64,000 bases of DNA from contig NZ_CP159833.1 in NCBI RefSeq assembly GCF_047730175.1, forward strand, positions 1,426,001 to 1,490,000. Direction: 5' to 3'. A program made the translations under genes and the position numbers. The DNA comes from Marifrigoribacter sp047730175. Its GTDB lineage: Bacteria; Bacteroidota; Bacteroidia; Flavobacteriales; Flavobacteriaceae. Of this stretch, positions 1 to 8,550 are shown piece by piece. The notes beneath the pieces were generated by a model, which was not told where the DNA came from, ran no database searches, and saw nothing but the letters and a program-made list of their open reading frames with translations. How positions within the stretch are numbered: position 1 is the stretch's first letter; the number at the start of each line of letters is the position of its first letter.

Positions 1-264
1 ATGGCTCATAAAAAAGGAGTTGGTAGTTCTAAAAATGGTAGAGAATCAGAATCGAAACGTCTAGGTGTTAAGATTTTTGGTGGACAAGCTGCTATCGCAG
101 GAAATATCATCATAAGACAAAGAGGTAACACACACCATCCAGGTGAAAATGTTTATGGTGGAAAAGACCATACATTACACGCAAGAGTTGACGGTGTTGT
201 AAAGTTTACTAAAAAGAAAAATAACAGATCATACGTTTCTATCGTACCAAACGGAGAAGCTTAA
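1..264 (+). CDS. rpmA: 50S ribosomal protein L27
   Basis: Component of the large ribosomal subunit near the peptidyl-transferase centre. The 87-residue protein starts with MAHKKGVGSSKNGRES, the conserved L27 N-terminus, and contains the conserved GGQAAIAGNIIIRQRG stretch. The length is normal for the family. The gene begins exactly at the window edge with ATG, so it appears complete; its usual partner rplU would lie just outside. A strong intrinsic terminator follows. Unlike Firmicutes L27, no cleavable N-terminal extension is present. Confidence 0.98.
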   Translation: MAHKKGVGSSKNGRESESKRLGVKIFGGQAAIAGNIIIRQRGNTHHPGENVYGGKDHTLHARVDGVVKFTKKKNNRSYVSIVPNGEA

Positions 265-286
265 GATATTTTTCTTAACGATATTA

Positions 287-323
287 AAAACCCTTTCTGC
301 ATTTATGTGGAAAGGGTTTTTTT
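287..323 (+). terminator. Intrinsic terminator of rpmA
   Basis: AACCCTTTC pairs with GAAAGGGTT across a 13-nt loop and is followed by a run of seven Ts, 22 bases after the rpmA stop. Confidence 0.9.
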
Positions 324-387
324 ATGGATAAAATTTATACAGAAAATTTTAATATTGTACATTGGTTTTTCACAAACAAATTCACTT

Positions 388-723
388 ATGAAAAAAATTA
401 TTCCGAACCTCTTAGTATTTGTTTTCATTATTTTTGTGGTAAATACAGCTGTATCGCAAGAAATTGTTAAATATGATTACCTCGAAGTTATTGTGGTACA
501 AAAAGCCAATAACCGAGGAAAAGTAAAAAGAATTCGAGTGGAAGAACAAACTTCCCTAGTAGGCAAGACCATTTCAATAGATGAAATGGAAGATATTAAA
601 GAGACCTCTACATTACTAAATTATATGAATGCCGCCAATTGGGAGTTTTTTGACCGTAAAGCTATCGTGTCTGATGATAATGATCCGGTTTGGATGAGCT
701 ATTTTTTTAGGAAACAAAAATAA
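388..723 (+). CDS. Secreted hypothetical protein
   Basis: A 111-residue protein of unknown function. The start at 388 is preferred over an upstream in-frame one at 307 because it puts a Lys-rich n-region, a hydrophobic core and a likely signal peptidase site (AVSQ) at the N-terminus, and because 307 lies inside the rpmA terminator. The mature part is charged and contains YDYLEVIVVQKA and later LLNYMNAANWEFFDR. This resembles DUF4177-like small proteins, which carry a strand motif and a 'GWE'-like end, but the match is by eye only. Expected location is periplasm or cell surface. No operon partner. Confidence 0.7.
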   Translation: MKKIIPNLLVFVFIIFVVNTAVSQEIVKYDYLEVIVVQKANNRGKVKRIRVEEQTSLVGKTISIDEMEDIKETSTLLNYMNAANWEFFDRKAIVSDDNDPVWMSYFFRKQK

Positions 724-779
724 ATTAGATGCAATAACGATTGAAGCGGCATCTTTTTTATAGTATTTAAAAAGATATA

Positions 780-834
780 GCCCTTCGGCAATACTCAGGA
801 TAAACACTAAGCGTGACAGCCATTTTTTTGGCTG
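780..834. repeat. Dispersed intergenic repeat and short hairpin
   Basis: Contains CCCTTCGGCAATACTCAGGA, close to the CTTCGACAAGCTCAG-type motif common between genes in many Bacteroidota genomes; a reverse-oriented relative occurs at 3739-3772. It is followed at 817-834 by a perfect six-base hairpin (CAGCCA/TGGCTG) with a T loop. Confidence 0.5.
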
Positions 835-845
835 GATTACCCAAA

Positions 846-898
846 AATAAAAACCCTCACATTTAATTCTCAAATGATTGAAAATCTTGCAAGGGTTT
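846..898 (-). terminator. Probable terminator of ahcY
   Basis: On the minus strand, AAACCCT (898-892) pairs with AGGGTTT (857-851) across a long loop, followed by a U-rich tail. It lies 60-110 bases after the ahcY stop. The loop of about 34 nt makes it weaker than the others in this window. Confidence 0.5.
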
Positions 899-955
899 AG
901 TGTAATAGTCTAAAAGCGAAACGGTCTAGCTTCTAACAGCGATAGCGCTCTATGT

Positions 956-2272
956 TTAGTATCTGTAATATTCTGGTTTATATGGACCTTCTTGGCTTAC
1001 ACCAATATAATCTGCTTGATCTTTACGAAGTTCAGTTAACTCCACTCCAATTTTTGCTAAGTGTAATTTTGCTACTTTTTCATCTAAATACTTTGGTAAC
1101 ATATACACTTCATTTTTATAAGCATCTCTGTTATTCCAAAGTTCTAATTGAGCTAAGGTTTGGTTCGTAAATGAATTACTCATTACAAAACTAGGATGCC
1201 CTGTTGCACAACCAAGATTTACTAAACGACCTTCAGCAAGAATAATAATATCCTTCCCTTTTATAGTATATTTATCTACTTGTGGTTTAATTTCAATTTT
1301 AGAAGCGCCATGAGTATTGTTCATCCAAGCCATATCGATTTCATTATCGAAGTGTCCAATGTTGCAAACAATAACTTTGTCTTTCATTGCTTCAAAATGT
1401 CTTCCCTGAATGATGTCTTTGTTCCCTGTAGTAGTAATAATAATATCAGCATTTTCAACTACTGTTTCTAATTTCTTCACTTCAAAACCGTCCATTGCAG
1501 CTTGTAATGCACAAATAGGATCAATTTCAGTAACAGTTACAATCGACCCTGCACCTTTAAATGAAGCTGCAGTTCCTTTTCCAACATCTCCATACCCACA
1601 AACAACAACACGTTTTCCAGCTAACATAATATCGGTAGCTCTACGAACAGCATCAACTGCACTTTCACGACATCCGTATTTGTTATCGAATTTAGATTTA
1701 GTAACACTATCGTTTACATTAATTGCAGGCATTGGTAACGTTCCAGCTTTCATACGATCGTATAAACGATGAACTCCAGTAGTAGTCTCTTCACTAAGAC
1801 CGTTAATTCCTTCTGCTAATTCTGGGTATCTATCTAATACCATATTTGTTAAATCACCACCATCATCTAAAATAAGATTTAAAGGCTTACGATCTTCTCC
1901 AAAGAACAATGTTTGTTCAATACACCAATCAAATTCTTCTTCGTTCATTCCTTTCCAAGCATACACTGGAATACCTGCGGCAGCAATTGCAGCAGCAGCT
2001 TGATCTTGTGTAGAAAATATATTACATGAACTCCAAGTTACTTCTGCCCCAAGAGCTAATAAAGTTTCAATTAGCACAGCGGTTTGAATCGTCATGTGTA
2101 AACATCCAGCGATACGTGCTCCCTTAAGAGGTTGCTCATCTTTATACTCTTCACGTAAAGACATTAAGCCTGGCATTTCTGCTTCAGCTAATTCAATTTC
2201 TTTACGTCCCCAATCTGCTAGGGAAATATCTTTTACTTTATACGCCACATAGGGCACTGTTTTAGTAGACAT
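956..2272 (-). CDS. ahcY: Adenosylhomocysteinase (SAH hydrolase)
   Basis: Cytosolic NAD-dependent enzyme that reversibly splits S-adenosylhomocysteine into adenosine and homocysteine, clearing the product of SAM-dependent methylation. The 438-residue protein has the family features: substrate region INVNDSVTKSKFDNKYG (about 184-200), the NAD-binding loop GYGDVGKG (226-233) and the C-terminal PYKPEYYRY end that reaches the neighbouring subunit. Transcribed alone on minus, divergent from the phosphopantetheinyl transferase gene. A TAnnTTTG promoter box lies upstream at 2318-2325 and no riboswitch-like structure is evident. Confidence 0.98.
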   Translation of the reverse strand: MSTKTVPYVAYKVKDISLADWGRKEIELAEAEMPGLMSLREEYKDEQPLKGARIAGCLHMTIQTAVLIETLLALGAEVTWSSCNIFSTQDQAAAAIAAAGIPVYAWKGMNEEEFDWCIEQTLFFGEDRKPLNLILDDGGDLTNMVLDRYPELAEGINGLSEETTTGVHRLYDRMKAGTLPMPAINVNDSVTKSKFDNKYGCRESAVDAVRRATDIMLAGKRVVVCGYGDVGKGTAASFKGAGSIVTVTEIDPICALQAAMDGFEVKKLETVVENADIIITTTGNKDIIQGRHFEAMKDKVIVCNIGHFDNEIDMAWMNNTHGASKIEIKPQVDKYTIKGKDIIILAEGRLVNLGCATGHPSFVMSNSFTNQTLAQLELWNNRDAYKNEVYMLPKYLDEKVAKLHLAKIGVELTELRKDQADYIGVSQEGPYKPEYYRY

Positions 2273-2317
2273 ATTATTATATTTGATTTAAATTATATAT
2301 TGATATATTTCAGAACG

Positions 2318-2325
2318 CAAAATTA
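2318..2325 (-). promoter_or_regulatory. Putative -7 box for ahcY
   Basis: Minus-strand TAATTTTG fits the Bacteroidota TAnnTTTG element and sits about 46 bases upstream of the ahcY start. No clear -33 TTTG was found. Confidence 0.5.
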
Positions 2326-2345
2326 CATAATATCCGTCACATTAT

Positions 2346-2987
2346 ATGCCTCTTTACAAAACTATAACAGTTAATTCTACGACTAAAGTGCTCATTTGGA
2401 AGATTGAAGAATCTTTTGAATCACTTTCTAAAGGAATAGAATTAACATCACATTGTTCGCGCAGAGTATTGGGAATGAAAAGTGAAATTCACCGTAGAGG
2501 CTTTTTAAGTATAAGGCATTTATTGGCTTTAGAGGGATATACAGATTTCGACTTATTCTATGATGAAAATGGAAAACCGCATTTAATTGACGGAAAACAT
2601 ATTTCAATAACTCATTCGTTTCAGTTTTCTGCCATCATTATTAGCGATTTTGAAATTGGGATCGATATTGAAAAGCAACGTCCTAAAATTTTAAAAATAG
2701 CACATAAGTTTACGCACTTAAAGAATTATCAAAATATAAAAGATGATGATTTATTAATGCGAAAACTAACTATCGTTTGGTGTGCAAAAGAATCGTTGTA
2801 TAAAAGTTTTGCAGTTAAAGGGATTAGTTTTATTCAAAACATTTATGTAGAAGATTTTCAGTTTGAAAACCAAAAAACTACAGCATGGGTAGCTTACCAT
2901 GATAAAGATGAAGTATATCAAGTTTGGTTTACTGAATTTGATGGTTTTACCTGTGCATATTCTTTAATTGATAAGAAAGATGTTTAA
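2346..2987 (+). CDS. 4'-phosphopantetheinyl transferase (Sfp/AcpT type)
   Basis: Transfers the phosphopantetheine arm of CoA to a carrier-protein serine. The 213-residue protein has the Mg-binding motif GIDIEK (105-110) and the WCAKESLYK motif (145-153), both diagnostic of the Sfp-like family, preceded by ISITHSF near residue 86. A single-domain length is normal. The 3' end overlaps the following GGGP synthase gene by 8 bases, indicating co-transcription and translational coupling. Which carrier protein it serves (ACP or a secondary-metabolite carrier) cannot be told from the sequence. Confidence 0.9.
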   Translation: MPLYKTITVNSTTKVLIWKIEESFESLSKGIELTSHCSRRVLGMKSEIHRRGFLSIRHLLALEGYTDFDLFYDENGKPHLIDGKHISITHSFQFSAIIISDFEIGIDIEKQRPKILKIAHKFTHLKNYQNIKDDDLLMRKLTIVWCAKESLYKSFAVKGISFIQNIYVEDFQFENQKTTAWVAYHDKDEVYQVWFTEFDGFTCAYSLIDKKDV

Positions 2988-3675
2988 AAAACACTATCAA
3001 AATATTCTTAATTCTGTTTCGGAAAAGAAGCAAATGTTGGCTATTTTGATTGACCCTGATAAGTTTAATGTATTTGAAACGGATTCATTTCTGAAAACTA
3101 TTCCGAAGGAAACAACACATATTTTTGTAGGAGGAAGCACGGTGAAAGAAGGGATTACAAAAAAAGTTATTGAAACATTAAAGAATGATTGTACACTGCC
3201 GATTATTATATTTCCTGGTGATTTTACACAAATAAGTAATGATGCAGATGGAATTCTTTTTCTTTCCTTATTATCAGGAAGAAATCCTGAATATTTGATA
3301 GGTCAGCAAATAAAATCTGTGCCTGTTTTAAAGAAATTAACACTCGAAATTATTCCTACAGGATATATTTTAATAGATGGGGAGAATGAATCTGCCGTAG
3401 CGCGAGTTACTAATACTTCTGCAATCTCTCAACAGAGTATTGATACAATAATTGACACCGCAATCGCTGGAGAATATTTAGGCATGAAGTTGATCTATTT
3501 AGAAGCAGGAAGTGGCGCAAAAACTCCCGTAAACGAACGTGTAATTAAAGCGGTTAGCGAAGCTATTTCCATTCCATTAATTGTGGGCGGAGGAATTAAA
3601 ACTGAAGATCAAAAACGAAATGCATATGCCTCTGGAGCTAATATGATTGTGATGGGGACAGCTTTTGAAAAATAA
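2980..3675 (+). CDS. Geranylgeranylglyceryl/heptaprenylglyceryl phosphate synthase family protein
   Basis: TIM-barrel prenyltransferase joining a polyprenyl diphosphate to glycerol-1-phosphate, the first step of ether-lipid synthesis in archaea; relatives are known in Bacteroidota and Firmicutes. The 231-residue form starting with ATG at 2980 is preferred to a TTG at 2968. Visible motifs are LIDPDK (24-29), the phosphate-binding GGSTVKEG (about 51-58), YLEAGSG and IVGGGIKTEDQ. It overlaps the PPTase gene by 8 bases. The physiological lipid product in flavobacteria is uncertain. Confidence 0.9.
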   Translation: MFKKHYQNILNSVSEKKQMLAILIDPDKFNVFETDSFLKTIPKETTHIFVGGSTVKEGITKKVIETLKNDCTLPIIIFPGDFTQISNDADGILFLSLLSGRNPEYLIGQQIKSVPVLKKLTLEIIPTGYILIDGENESAVARVTNTSAISQQSIDTIIDTAIAGEYLGMKLIYLEAGSGAKTPVNERVIKAVSEAISIPLIVGGGIKTEDQKRNAYASGANMIVMGTAFEK

Positions 3676-3681
3676 AAAACC

Positions 3682-3741
3682 ATGAAACGAGCATGCTAAA
3701 TTTTTTATGCCCTAATGGAACAATTAAAAGCGAATAGCCTG
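3682..3741 (+). repeat. 60-bp element, copy 1, with conserved five-codon ORF
   Basis: Begins with an ATG-led frame reading M-K-R-A-C-stop. It matches, at 48 of 60 positions without gaps by hand alignment, a minus-strand copy at 51722-51781. It lies 53 bases upstream of the thiamine-binding-type gene, in the same orientation. Function unknown. Confidence 0.6.
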
Positions 3742-3772
3742 CCTGTGCTGAGCTTGTCGAAGTATGACCTAT
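3739..3772. repeat. Dispersed CTTCGACAAGCTCAG-type repeat
   Basis: GTGCTGAGCTTGTCGAAGTA is the reverse orientation of the motif near 780. This is a common dispersed intergenic sequence in many bacterial genomes; no coding function. Confidence 0.55.
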
Positions 3773-3794
3773 AAAAAACAAAACATATAAACAC

Positions 3795-4055
3795 ATGAAA
3801 ATATCTGTAGAACTTACACTAACTCCATTACAAGATGATTATGAACCTGCAATTAAAGATTTCATAAAAAAATTAAGAGCATCTGGATTTACAATGATTG
3901 AAAACCCTTTAAGTACACAAGTGTATGGCGATTATGGCGAAGTAATGAGTATGCTAACTAATGAAATGAAAAATACGTTGGAATCAGTTAAAAGTGGAAT
4001 TCTGTTTCTTAAAATTGTAAAATCTGATCGTAGCGATTATACTCCTAGTTTTTAA
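3795..4055 (+). CDS. Thiamine-binding-type (YqgV/DUF77, MTH1187-like) protein
   Basis: Small cytosolic protein of 86 residues with the ferredoxin-like DUF77 pattern: an opening strand KISVELTLTPL, a helix with I..FIKKLR, then ENPLSTQVYGDYGEVMSMLT. Family members, such as the repeats of Bacillus YkoF, bind thiamine or its pyrimidine precursor. Length is typical of a one-domain member. It is convergent with lepA (4 bases between stops) and preceded by the 60-bp element at 3682-3741. Binding specificity is inferred from the family only. Confidence 0.7.
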   Translation: MKISVELTLTPLQDDYEPAIKDFIKKLRASGFTMIENPLSTQVYGDYGEVMSMLTNEMKNTLESVKSGILFLKIVKSDRSDYTPSF

Positions 4056-4058
4056 AAC

Positions 4059-5855
4059 TTAATCGTTTAGTTTTAACACAGCCATAAATGCTTCTTGTGG
4101 GATTTCAACATTTCCAATTTGACGCATACGTTTTTTACCTTTTTTCTGTTTCTCCAGCAATTTTCTCTTACGTGAAATATCTCCACCGTAACATTTAGCG
4201 GTAACATCTTTACGTAATGCTTTTACGGTTTCTCTAGATATTATTTTGGCACCAATTGCAGCCTGTATTGGAATGTCAAATTGTTGACGTGGTATTAGTT
4301 GGCGAAGTTTTTCACACATTTTTTTACCTATATCATACGCATTGTCTTGATGTAATAATGCAGATAAAGCATCTACAATATTTCCATTAAGTAATACATC
4401 TACTTTTACTAGTTTAGATTCACGTAAACCAATAGGTGAATAATCGAAAGATGCATATCCTTTTGAAACTGTTTTTAAACGATCATAAAAATCGAATACA
4501 ATTTCAGCTAAAGGCATATCAAAAGTTAATTCAACTCTTTGAGTAGTTAAATAAGTTTGATTAGTAAGCATACCTCTTTTCTCAATACAAAGCGACATTA
4601 CAGAACCAACAAAATCAGCTTTTGTAATGATAGAAGCTTTTATATAAGGTTCTTCCATTCTGTTAAGGCTAGAAGGATCAGGTAAATCACTTGGATTATT
4701 AACTAATATAACTTTGTCGGGATATTTATTGGTATATGCTTGATATGAAACGTTAGGAACCGTTGTTATTACTACCATATCGAATTCACGCTCAAGTCGT
4801 TCTTGAATAATTTCAAGATGTAACATTCCTAAAAATCCACATCGAAAACCAAATCCAAGTGCAGCAGAACTTTCAGGTATAAAAACAAGGGAAGCATCAT
4901 TTAATTGAAGCTTTTCCATAGAAGATCGTAGCTCTTCATAATCTTCAGTATCAACAGGATAAATACCTGCAAAAACCATAGGTTTTACATCTTCAAACCC
5001 AGCGATAATATTCTGTGTTGGATTTTTAAAATCTGTGATGGTATCACCCACTTTTACTTCTTTAGCTTCTTTTATACCTGTAATTAAATACCCAACATCT
5101 CCAGCTTTCACACTTGCTTTAGGTTCTTGTTTCAATTTTAAAGTACCAACTTCATCTGCAAAATATGATTTATTGGCATTGACAAATTTAATATGTTGTC
5201 CCTTTTTAATTTCACCATTCATTACCCTAAAATAGGTTTCAACCCCCCTAAACGGATTATATACTGAATCGAAAATTAACGCTTGTAATGGTTCATCAAC
5301 ACTTCCAGATGGAGCAGGAATACGTTCTATAACTGCGGTTAAAATTTCTTTTATTCCTTGCCCTGTCTTTGCACTCGCTGGAATCACTTCTTCAGGAGTA
5401 CAACCTAAAAGAGCTACGATATCATCGGTTACTTCTTCTGGATTTGCAGAAGGAAGATCTATTTTATTTAGTACAGGGATGATTTCTAAATCACAATCTA
5501 AAGCAAGATATAAATTAGAAATTGTTTGTGCTTGTATACTTTGAGCTGCATCAACAATTAATAAAGCTCCTTCACAAGCTGCAATTGAGCGAGAAACCTC
5601 GTATGAAAAATCTACGTGGCCAGGGGTATCAATTAAATTTAGAATGTAGTTTTCACCCTCATGCATATATTCCATTTGTATAGCATGGCTTTTAATAGTA
5701 ATTCCACGTTCACGCTCTAAATCCATACTGTCTAACAATTGAGCTTGTTCTTCACGTTCTGTAACAGTACCAGTATAACCTAATAGCCTATCTGCCAAAG
5801 TGCTTTTACCATGGTCGATATGTGCAATAATGCAAAAGTTGCGAATGTTTTTCAT
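4059..5855 (-). CDS. lepA: Elongation factor 4 (LepA)
   Basis: Ribosome-associated GTPase implicated in back-translocation and/or 30S assembly. The 598-residue protein has the G1 loop AHIDHGKST near residue 11, the switch-region DTPGHVDF, the NKID specificity motif and the LepA-specific C-terminal domain ending in KKGKKRMRQIGNVEIPQEAF. Length is exactly typical. Transcribed alone on minus with a TAnnTTTG box 26-33 bases upstream. Confidence 0.98.
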   Translation of the reverse strand: MKNIRNFCIIAHIDHGKSTLADRLLGYTGTVTEREEQAQLLDSMDLERERGITIKSHAIQMEYMHEGENYILNLIDTPGHVDFSYEVSRSIAACEGALLIVDAAQSIQAQTISNLYLALDCDLEIIPVLNKIDLPSANPEEVTDDIVALLGCTPEEVIPASAKTGQGIKEILTAVIERIPAPSGSVDEPLQALIFDSVYNPFRGVETYFRVMNGEIKKGQHIKFVNANKSYFADEVGTLKLKQEPKASVKAGDVGYLITGIKEAKEVKVGDTITDFKNPTQNIIAGFEDVKPMVFAGIYPVDTEDYEELRSSMEKLQLNDASLVFIPESSAALGFGFRCGFLGMLHLEIIQERLEREFDMVVITTVPNVSYQAYTNKYPDKVILVNNPSDLPDPSSLNRMEEPYIKASIITKADFVGSVMSLCIEKRGMLTNQTYLTTQRVELTFDMPLAEIVFDFYDRLKTVSKGYASFDYSPIGLRESKLVKVDVLLNGNIVDALSALLHQDNAYDIGKKMCEKLRQLIPRQQFDIPIQAAIGAKIISRETVKALRKDVTAKCYGGDISRKRKLLEKQKKGKKRMRQIGNVEIPQEAFMAVLKLND

Positions 5856-5881
5856 AAATAGTCAACATTAAGTCGAGGGTA

Positions 5882-5889
5882 CAAATATA
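5882..5889 (-). promoter_or_regulatory. Putative -7 box for lepA
   Basis: Minus-strand TATATTTG, an exact TAnnTTTG match, about 26 bases upstream of the lepA ATG. No clear -33 partner. Confidence 0.5.
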
Positions 5890-6069
5890 GATTAAAAACA
5901 TAGTTAATTATAATTACTGTTTATCGAAAAAAAAACCTTTTTTGTTTATTAGAAAGATAAATAATTACATCTTTGTAAGGATATTGATTAATTTTTAAAA
6001 ATATTTCATCTCCCCAAAGATTTATTTTAATAAAAAGGTTAGTAAATTATTACGTAAAAACTTTTATTT

Positions 6070-8487
6070 ATGAAGTCTCTGCAAGAAATATTTTTGCTTT
6101 TGTTTTTAGCGCTGCCACTTCTGCTTTTTTCCCAAAACTATAAAATTGAAGGAAAAGTAGTAGATATAAATAATCGTCCGCTATCATTTGTTAATATTTT
6201 GTTGTTTGAAAATGATGTAACAACACCTTTCACAGGTACAGCAACAGGTGAAAGTGGGGTTTTTCAAATTAAAAATTTAGCGGCTAAAGAATATTCCTTA
6301 GAAATTTCAATGATAGGGTATCATACTGTTTCAAGAAGATTACATTTTTCAGAAAATAGTAATCTTGGAATTATTCAATTAAAGGAAAATGTTGAATCTT
6401 TAGATGAAGCTGTAATTAAAGTAAGGCGACCTACTATTAAAAGAGCGCCTGGAAAACTTATTTTTAATGTAGAAAACAGCTCTCTTTCTACTGGAAATAC
6501 ATTCAATTTATTAACGAGAACACCCGGTGTTTTGATTATCGGAGATGATATTTCAGTTAAAAAAACAAAACCAATTATTTACATCAATGACAAACGAGTG
6601 TATTTAACTTCGTCTGAGTTATCTGGGCTTTTAAAAAGTATGGATGCTTCTAATATTAAATCTATTGAGGTAATTACAAACCCATCTGTCAAATATGATG
6701 CAGAAGCGACAACAGTATTAAATATTATTACCTCTAGGGCTGTTTCTATAGGTTATAAAGGTTCAGTAAACACAACTTGGGAACAAGCAATATTTTCTAA
6801 ATATAGATTTTCAACAGCTCATTATTATAAAAATCATTGGTTGAATGCCTATGCGAGTTATAGTTTTAGTCCAAGAAAAGACTTTAAGCAAGATGATAAC
6901 TATATTCACTTCTTTAATCAAGATAATGTTTCAAGAAAATCTGTTTGGGAATCGGATTTTGAAAAAGTAACACATTCTAAAGCGCATCAAGGGAATGTGA
7001 TTTTAGATTTTACTTTGAATGAAAAGAATAGCTTAAATTTTTCAACAACGGCAATAGTTTCTCCAAATAAGACATTTAATAATACTGTTTATGGAGAAAT
7101 ATTTGATGCGCAACAGCAATTAGATTTTGTTTTTAACTCAGCAAGTAATCTAGAATATGACACTGCTAATCTTTCGTTTAATTTAGAACATAATGTTAAG
7201 CTTGATGAAGAAGGAGCCCAGCTTTCTACTTTAGTACATTATATTAATTATAATAATGAGCGAACTCAAGTTTTAAATACTGAGTATAGCCTTCCTTCAG
7301 GAACTTTATTAAATACCGTTAATTTCTTTACAGATGCAAAGCAAGACAGTAATATATTTACAGGGCAAACCGATTTTAATAAGAAGCTAGGAGAGGGTAA
7401 TTTTGAAGCAGGTTTAAAATATTCTCATATCAATACAGAAAGTGGCTTACACTTTTTTAATATTGAAAATGATGTCTTAGAATATGTAGAAGCAAACTCA
7501 GACCTATTTGTCTATGCGGAGTCAATTTTTGCAGGCTATATAAATTATGCCAAAAAATGGGGAAAATGGAATATTAGTGCTGGCTTAAGAGGAGAATACA
7601 CTGATGTTAAAGGAGATTCTAGATCGCTAGGTATCATTAATAAGCAGGATTATTTTGATATTTTTCCAGCAGTATCTGCTTTATACAAAATCAACGATGA
7701 CAATGTTTTTGAAATAAACTATAGAAGAAGTATTGAACGTCCGAGGTTTCAAAGTTTAAATCCGTTTTCATATTTTATTACAGATAATATAATGAATATG
7801 GGGAATCCAAATTTAGTTCCTACAATTAAAAATAAATACCTGATAAGCTATATTTTAAAAAATAAATGGACTTTTGAAGCCTATTATATTTACAAAAAAG
7901 ACCCACTTGCCTTATTAAGTTTTCAGGACAACGAAAACAATTCTACTCAAAATATTGATGCCAATATTATTCATGACATTAATTATAGCCTTGATATTTC
8001 TTATTATTCATCATTGTGTTCTTGGTGGTCTTTATATGTTTACACTTCTACTTATTATGTAGAAAACGAGTTTTTTGCATTGGCAAGCCCACAAGAGACT
8101 TATAAAAATGACACTTATGGGTTTTATGCTCAAATGTATAGTAGTGTAACATTATCTAAAGACAAAACCTTCACAAGTGATATTAATACGTCCTATATTT
8201 CAAATGTAATTTCGGGCTCTGTTAACTACAAAAACCAGTTTATTACTTCGGTTTCTTTCAGAAAATCAATATGGAAAAAAAGAGCAAGTATAACTGTGGG
8301 TGTTGATGATATTTTTAATACTAATAATATTCTTGTAACTTCAAGATATTACAATCAAGATAATAGTTATTTTGCTAAATCTGAATCTAGATTATTTAGA
8401 TTAGGGTTTAAATATAACTTCGGAAATACTCGCTTAAGAGATAATAATAGATCTTCAAGCATCAATGAATCTGAAAGATTAGATTAA
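6070..8487 (+). CDS. TonB-dependent receptor-like outer membrane beta-barrel protein
   Basis: Outer-membrane protein of 805 residues. A signal peptide (about 1-21, ending LLFSQ) is followed by a carboxypeptidase-regulatory-like domain (about 24-105, with KIEGKVVDINNRPLSFVNI), a plug-like region containing LLTRTPGVLI and YINDKRVYL, and a long barrel with alternating aromatic strands ending in LGFKYNFGNTRL. This architecture fits the outer-membrane beta-barrel family 3 of Bacteroidota. No SusD partner follows, so a glycan-uptake role is not supported; the substrate is unknown. Monocistronic, with about 60 bases before dusB. Confidence 0.85.
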   Translation: MKSLQEIFLLLFLALPLLLFSQNYKIEGKVVDINNRPLSFVNILLFENDVTTPFTGTATGESGVFQIKNLAAKEYSLEISMIGYHTVSRRLHFSENSNLGIIQLKENVESLDEAVIKVRRPTIKRAPGKLIFNVENSSLSTGNTFNLLTRTPGVLIIGDDISVKKTKPIIYINDKRVYLTSSELSGLLKSMDASNIKSIEVITNPSVKYDAEATTVLNIITSRAVSIGYKGSVNTTWEQAIFSKYRFSTAHYYKNHWLNAYASYSFSPRKDFKQDDNYIHFFNQDNVSRKSVWESDFEKVTHSKAHQGNVILDFTLNEKNSLNFSTTAIVSPNKTFNNTVYGEIFDAQQQLDFVFNSASNLEYDTANLSFNLEHNVKLDEEGAQLSTLVHYINYNNERTQVLNTEYSLPSGTLLNTVNFFTDAKQDSNIFTGQTDFNKKLGEGNFEAGLKYSHINTESGLHFFNIENDVLEYVEANSDLFVYAESIFAGYINYAKKWGKWNISAGLRGEYTDVKGDSRSLGIINKQDYFDIFPAVSALYKINDDNVFEINYRRSIERPRFQSLNPFSYFITDNIMNMGNPNLVPTIKNKYLISYILKNKWTFEAYYIYKKDPLALLSFQDNENNSTQNIDANIIHDINYSLDISYYSSLCSWWSLYVYTSTYYVENEFFALASPQETYKNDTYGFYAQMYSSVTLSKDKTFTSDINTSYISNVISGSVNYKNQFITSVSFRKSIWKKRASITVGVDDIFNTNNILVTSRYYNQDNSYFAKSESRLFRLGFKYNFGNTRLRDNNRSSSINESERLD

Positions 8488-8534
8488 TTGATTTAACAAT
8501 ATTATTTATAACTAAAAAATCTTTTAATATTCTT

Positions 8535-8542
8535 TACTTTTG
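8535..8542 (+). promoter_or_regulatory. Putative -7 box for dusB, nearly leaderless
   Basis: TACTTTTG, an exact TAnnTTTG match, ends 8 bases before the dusB ATG at 8551, which would give an extremely short 5' leader. Confidence 0.5.
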
Positions 8543-8550
8543 CAAAGTAT

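Noticed and set aside
307..387. N-terminal extension of the first hypothetical protein.
   Set aside because: It overlaps the rpmA terminator and would bury the signal peptide.
1410..1772. 120-codon plus-strand frame opposite ahcY.
   Set aside because: Shadow of the ahcY coding sequence; no independent signals.
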